Of a DNA stretch of 64,000 nt, positions 60,120 to 64,000 are shown one piece after another. The notes beneath the pieces were generated by a model. It was not told the DNA's origin and did no database searches. It was given only the letters and a program-made list of their open reading frames with translations. The stretch's first letter is position 1, and every line of letters starts with the position of its first letter. This stretch comes from Flavobacteriales bacterium (lineage in GTDB: Bacteria > Bacteroidota > Bacteroidia > Flavobacteriales_F > PHOS-HE28), in contig JADJOI010000003.1 in NCBI GenBank assembly GCA_016713875.1, positions 1,426,001 to 1,490,000 of the forward strand. The letters run 5' to 3'. The position numbers were made by a program, and so were the translations under genes.

Positions 60120-61040
60120 ATGCGTCCCACGATGGCCCGCCGCCTTGCCGGGCACCGTGGCCCGGTGTACGGGCTGGCTGTTCAACGGGGCCTTGTCCTG
60201 AGCGGGAGCGGCGACGGGATGATCGTGGCGTGGGACGCGGATGGTGCTTCCGGCGAAGCACTTGCGCAGGTCGGCCAGGCCGTGTTCGCCCTGGCCGTGC
60301 TCGACGAACCGGAGGCTCTTGTGATCGGCACGGAGGGTGGAGAGCTGCACGTGGTGGACCTGCGCGACAGGCGCGAAGTGCAGCACCTTGTGCTTCACCG
60401 TCGGGGCATCTTCCGCATCGCGGTACTGGACCAGGACCGGTTGGCATGCGCGGGTGGTGATGGCACCCTGAGCGTGTGGACGGTGCGCCGGGACGCACAG
60501 GGCCCGCGGCTCGCGCTGCAGCGACAGATCCCCATCACCGAGGAAAAGCTGCGTGACGTGGCGGTGAACGCCGAGGAGGGCCTGGTGGCGGTGGCCTGCG
60601 GGGACGGCACGGTGCGCGTGCTCGATCGGGAGGACCTCAACGAAAGGCTGACGCTGGAGGCCCACACCGGGGGGGCCACGAGCGTGGCCTGGCACCCCGG
60701 CAAGCCGGTGCTGCTCTCGGGCGGCAAGGACGGCCATCTACGGGCCTGGCACGCGGAACGCGGCACGCCCCTTCTCGCCCAGCCGGCGCATCGGGCGGGG
60801 ATCTACGCGCTGGCCTTCGACCCGCGGGGGCTTGTGCTGGCCAGCGCCAGCCGGGACAAGACCGCCAAGCTGTGGCGGGCGGACGACCTGGGGCCGGAAG
60901 GTCGCCTGGACCGCAGCACCGGCGGGCACACCCATAGCGTGAACCACCTTTGCTGGCTGGGCGACCGCCTGTTCACCGGCGGCGATGACCGCATGGTGAT
61001 CGAGTGGTCCTTCTCCGGCAGCGGCGCCGATGGCCGCTAA
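60120..61040 (+). CDS. WD40 repeat protein
   Basis: A 306-residue protein made of about seven WD-type repeats, for example LAGHRGPVYGLAVQRGLVLSGSGDGMIVAWD, CAGGDGTLSVWTV, EAHTGGATSVAWHPGKPVLLSGGKDGHLRAWH and LASASRDKTAKLWRA. It forms a beta-propeller, probably a cytoplasmic scaffold, as no signal peptide is seen. It lies five bases after the formyltransferase gene on the same strand. Confidence 0.9.
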   Translation: MRPTMARRLAGHRGPVYGLAVQRGLVLSGSGDGMIVAWDADGASGEALAQVGQAVFALAVLDEPEALVIGTEGGELHVVDLRDRREVQHLVLHRRGIFRIAVLDQDRLACAGGDGTLSVWTVRRDAQGPRLALQRQIPITEEKLRDVAVNAEEGLVAVACGDGTVRVLDREDLNERLTLEAHTGGATSVAWHPGKPVLLSGGKDGHLRAWHAERGTPLLAQPAHRAGIYALAFDPRGLVLASASRDKTAKLWRADDLGPEGRLDRSTGGHTHSVNHLCWLGDRLFTGGDDRMVIEWSFSGSGADGR

Positions 61041-61049
61041 CTTGCCCGC

Positions 61050-62360
61050 ATGGCCACCCCTCGACGCACGCGCACCACACGCGGGGTGCTCTGGGGCCTG
61101 GCCGCGGTGCTGCTGGCGGTGACCAACAACATCAACTGGGGAGGCGAGCATTGGCGCACGGTGCTACAGGCCGATGCCAAGGGCTACCACGCCTACCTCC
61201 CCGCCCTGGTGCTGCACCACGATCTGCATTTCGGCTTTATGGAGCTCGCGGACAGCCTGTCGAGCACACCCGCACTGCGGTATGACTACCGCACCGCGCC
61301 CACGGGCGACACCATCAACAAGTACTGGTGCGGCACCGCCCTGCTGCAGGCCCCCTTCTACCTGGTGGCACATGGGGCGCTGAAGGTCGCCGGTCGGCCG
61401 ACCCCTGGCCATGGCAAGCCCTACGTGATGGCTGTTTGCCTGGCGGCCATCGCCTATGCGCTGATCGGGCTTTGGGCCGTGGGCCGCCTGTTGGCCGGAT
61501 GGGGCGTGGACGCTCGCTGGGGGGGGCTCTCGATAGCCTCCCTGCTGTTCGGTACCCACCTCTTCTACTACACCATCGTGGCCCCGGGCATGAGCCATGT
61601 GTACAGCTTCGCCCTGGTGTCGCTGTTGCTGCTGGCCGGCCGCCGGTACGCCACCGATGGCCGGGCAGGGTGGCTGCCCCTGATAGGTGCCCTCACCGGC
61701 CTACTGGTGCTCGTGCGTCCGGTGAACGGGCTTGCCGTGCTGGCACTGCCCGTGGTGGCGGGTGGCTGGACCATCTTCCTGCAGCGCGTCCGGGGCCTCC
61801 GTCGACAAGTACCCGCGGTGATCGCAGCTATCGCTGTCGGGGTGCTTCTCGCCGGCCTTCAACCGGGGATCTACAGGATCGGTACCGGCCATTGGTGGGT
61901 GGACAGCTATCCCGGCGAGCACTTCCGCTGGAGCGACCCGCACATGGTGGACATCCTGCTCAGCTACCGCAAGGGCCTGTTCGTGTACACGCCGCTCTGC
62001 GCGCTGGCCCTGCTGGGCCTGGTTCCTTTGTGGCGTCGATCGCGCTTCAGCGCACTGGGGTGGATGGCGTTCATGACGCTGCTCACCTATGTGCTGTCCA
62101 GTTGGTGGAATTGGTGGTACGGCGGCAGCTTCAGCGCCCGCCCGTACGTGGAATACCTGCCCCTGTTCGCGCTGCTGCTCGGGCTGGCGTGGCAGGATGC
62201 CCGGGGTGCACGGCGGACGGTGCTCCTGTGCGTCGCAGCGGCGCTCGTTCTGCTGTGCCAGGTGCAGACCTACCAGGCGCGCTACTACCAGATCCACTAC
62301 GAGGACATGGACCGGGCTCGCTACTGGGACGTGTTCCTTCGTTTGGACAGGCTGCCGTGA
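61050..62360 (+). CDS. GT-C membrane glycosyltransferase-like protein
   Basis: A 436-residue protein with nine to ten membrane helices. The first loop reads LQADAKGYHAYLPALVLHHDLHFGF, an acidic-aromatic loop typical of GT-C enzymes. The rest has no defining motif. It lies nine bases after the WD40 gene, so it is likely in the same operon. It may add a sugar from a polyprenyl donor; both donor and acceptor are unknown. Confidence 0.65.
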   Translation: MATPRRTRTTRGVLWGLAAVLLAVTNNINWGGEHWRTVLQADAKGYHAYLPALVLHHDLHFGFMELADSLSSTPALRYDYRTAPTGDTINKYWCGTALLQAPFYLVAHGALKVAGRPTPGHGKPYVMAVCLAAIAYALIGLWAVGRLLAGWGVDARWGGLSIASLLFGTHLFYYTIVAPGMSHVYSFALVSLLLLAGRRYATDGRAGWLPLIGALTGLLVLVRPVNGLAVLALPVVAGGWTIFLQRVRGLRRQVPAVIAAIAVGVLLAGLQPGIYRIGTGHWWVDSYPGEHFRWSDPHMVDILLSYRKGLFVYTPLCALALLGLVPLWRRSRFSALGWMAFMTLLTYVLSSWWNWWYGGSFSARPYVEYLPLFALLLGLAWQDARGARRTVLLCVAAALVLLCQVQTYQARYYQIHYEDMDRARYWDVFLRLDRLP

Positions 62361-62364
62361 ACGG

Positions 62365-64000
62365 CTACAACGGGTAGAACAACGGGAGCAGGAAAGAGGC
62401 GAGCAGCCAGAAGAGCAGGTGCAGCGGCGCACCCACTTTCAGGAAATCCGTGTACCGGTATCGGCCCGCGCTGTACACCATGGCGTTGGTCTGGTAGCCG
62501 ATGGGTGTCATGAAGCTGGCGCTGGCGGCGAAGGCGACAGCCATGAGGAACGGTGTCGGACTGGAATCCATGCGCTCGGCGACCTTCACGGCGATGGGGG
62601 TGATGAGGGCTGCGGTGGCGGTATTGCTCATCAGCTCGGTGAGCAGGCTGGTGAAGAGATACAGGCCGCTGAGGACGGCCACGGGACCCAGGTTGCGCAG
62701 GAGGTCCACCACCGTCCCGGCCAGCCGGGCATCCAGGCCGCTGGCGTGCATGCCGATGCCCAAACTGAAGGAGCCGGCCATCAGGAACACGATCTTCCAT
62801 TCGATGGCCTCGTAGACGTCCTTCATGGTCAGGCAGCCGGTGAGGACCACGAAGACCACCGCTGCCAGGGCGGCCACCATCACGGGCAGCACGTTCAGGC
62901 TGGCCAGCACCACCACGGAGGCGACGGCGGCGGAGACCAGGGCGAAGCGCCGGCGATCGAACGCGGCGATGCCGTCCTGCCGGGCCAGGATGGCGAAGGG
63001 CGCATCGGGACCGCGTTGCAGGCGCTGCAGGGTGCCCACGTAGTGGCTGCGGACCTCGGCGAGGACCACATCACCGCTGCGCAGCACCACATCGTGCAGG
63101 CGGTCGTGCACCACCTCCTCGCGATGGCGCACGGCGAGGGGCACGGCGCGGTAGGCGCGGATCAGGTCGGCCTCGCGCAGGGTCTTGCCCTCCAAGGGGC
63201 TGCTGGCGGTGATCACCAGTTCCACCAGCGCGGTGCCCCGGGCCCGAAGGTCATCGTCGGCCAGGCGCACGCTGGGCCGCACGCTCACCTGGGCCCGGTC
63301 CTTCATGGCGCGGATCCTGGCCACATCGCAACGCACCTTGAGCAGGTCGCCCGCTTCGAGCACCGTATCTCCGCTGGGCAGATTGAACCGTTGGTCGCCG
63401 CGCTGGATGGCGATGATGTCCATCTCGAGGTCGCGGACCAACGGACTGTCCATGATGCGCTTGCCCACACTGCTTCCACCGGAGAGGAGCTCCACTTCGG
63501 TGAGGTACCCGCCCATGCCGAACTGATCGCCCAGGTCATCCCCCACCGGCCTGTCCCCGGGTAGCAGGTGTCGCCCGACGAGGATCATGTAGGCCACACC
63601 GGCCACCAGGAAGACAAGGCCCATCGGCGCCATCTGGAACATGCTGATGGACGGAGCCCCGAGCTTCTGCGCCAGTCCGCTGACCACGATGTTGGTGCTG
63701 GTGCCGATGAGCGTACAGGTGCCGCCCAGGATGGTGCCGAAGCTGAGCGGGATGAGCAATTTGCCCGGGTGGATCCGCGCCGAGCGGGCCATCTGCACCG
63801 CCACCGGGATGAAGACCGCGACGATCGGCGTGTTGTTGATGAAGGCGGAGATGGCACCGATGAACAGCATGAACACGGCCAGACCACGCGCCTCCCCTTC
63901 CTTGAACAACGGGCCGAGCCGGGGACCGATGGTGCTGAGCGCGCCGGTACGCAGCAAGGCGGCGCTGAGCACGAACATGAACGCCACGGTGAGGGTGGCC
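62365..64000 (-). CDS. SLC13/DASS-type transporter with TrkA-C domains, 5' end missing
   Basis: The frame runs off the right edge; about 545 residues are visible. It has hydrophobic helices flanking two central TrkA-C (RCK-C) domains (SVGKRIMDSPLVRDLEMDIIAIQRG, LRSGDVVLAEVRS). SNTATAALITPIAVKVAE and INNTPIVAVFIPVAVQMA are the two signature repeats of DASS/SLC13 carriers, which move dicarboxylates or sulfate with sodium. The gene is convergent with the GT-C gene (four-base gap). Confidence 0.88.
   Translation of the reverse strand, partial: ATLTVAFMFVLSAALLRTGALSTIGPRLGPLFKEGEARGLAVFMLFIGAISAFINNTPIVAVFIPVAVQMARSARIHPGKLLIPLSFGTILGGTCTLIGTSTNIVVSGLAQKLGAPSISMFQMAPMGLVFLVAGVAYMILVGRHLLPGDRPVGDDLGDQFGMGGYLTEVELLSGGSSVGKRIMDSPLVRDLEMDIIAIQRGDQRFNLPSGDTVLEAGDLLKVRCDVARIRAMKDRAQVSVRPSVRLADDDLRARGTALVELVITASSPLEGKTLREADLIRAYRAVPLAVRHREEVVHDRLHDVVLRSGDVVLAEVRSHYVGTLQRLQRGPDAPFAILARQDGIAAFDRRRFALVSAAVASVVVLASLNVLPVMVAALAAVVFVVLTGCLTMKDVYEAIEWKIVFLMAGSFSLGIGMHASGLDARLAGTVVDLLRNLGPVAVLSGLYLFTSLLTELMSNTATAALITPIAVKVAERMDSSPTPFLMAVAFAASASFMTPIGYQTNAMVYSAGRYRYTDFLKVGAPLHLLFWLLASFLLPLFYPL

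Overview
The window reads as the chromosome of a high-GC member of the Bacteroidota, most likely a flavobacterial lineage (inference). The signs are four secreted proteins with C-terminal type IX secretion (T9SS) sorting domains, the dialkylresorcinol genes darA and darB, family-specific outer-membrane proteins (DUF5686, DUF3078, MbnP, a TonB receptor with a carboxypeptidase-like N-terminus), and a recurring -7 promoter element TAnnTTTG in place of an E. coli-type -10 box. The tRNA-Val(GAC) promoter has a perfect copy. The left edge cuts a luciferase-like oxidoreductase and the right edge cuts an SLC13/TrkA-C transporter.

Layout. 1-5 kb: T9SS cargo proteins (a BNR propeller, an esterase, an Ig-like protein). 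5-7.3 kb: a copper-type locus with an MbnP-like lipoprotein, an outer-membrane protein and a small Cys-rich membrane protein. 7.3-14.3 kb: a tightly overlapping minus-strand operon with a ketosynthase/chain-length-factor pair, an ABC exporter, a BtrH-type acyltransferase, a small HTH-like protein and darB. 14.4-19.2 kb: a large low-GC secreted protein that separates darB from darA and is flanked by an 18-bp direct repeat. 19.2-24.5 kb: darA as the last gene of a translationally coupled polysaccharide operon (deacetylase, two GT4, WcaF, GT2). 24.5-31.6 kb: a membrane protein, another T9SS protein, a metallophosphoesterase, a GT-C enzyme, HMG-CoA lyase and pyrD. 31.9-35.7 kb: a metal-homeostasis locus (TonB receptor, a divergent DtxR-family regulator with an apparent operator, a ZIP transporter). 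35.7-46.2 kb: glycosyltransferase, DUF1796, DUF5686, sulfotransferase, condensation-like protein, ACP, smpB and a GT-C enzyme. 46.2-51.1 kb: DUF3078, a cytochrome-c-like protein, tRNA-Val, msrB, a fatty-acid-hydroxylase-family protein and a cysteine desulfurase. 51.3-52.0 kb: an AT-rich, hairpin-bounded, integron-like cassette carrying a decayed gene. 52-64 kb: glmM, a TPR protein, a phosphosulfolactate-synthase-family protein, a rhodanese, a conserved protein of unknown function, a formyltransferase group, a WD40 protein, a GT-C enzyme and the transporter.

How the genes fit together. KS, CLF, DarB and DarA can plausibly build a dialkylresorcinol lipid or pigment precursor, and the ABC pair could export it. 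The BtrH-type protein is a candidate acyltransferase. The aryl-polyene genes of a complete flexirubin cluster (aromatic ammonia-lyase, ketoreductase, dehydratases) are absent here. The DtxR regulator, TonB receptor and ZIP transporter form a metal-uptake unit.

The most unusual features are: (1) the cargo gene interrupting darB-darA between direct repeats; (2) the integron-like cassette between the cysteine desulfurase and glmM; (3) a 167-bp foldback MITE-like element that supplies the stop codon of a DUF5686 gene; (4) a paired perfect palindrome beside pyrD; and (5) two heptanucleotide repeat arrays between glmM and the TPR gene. All functional calls rest on motif recognition by eye; no database search was run.
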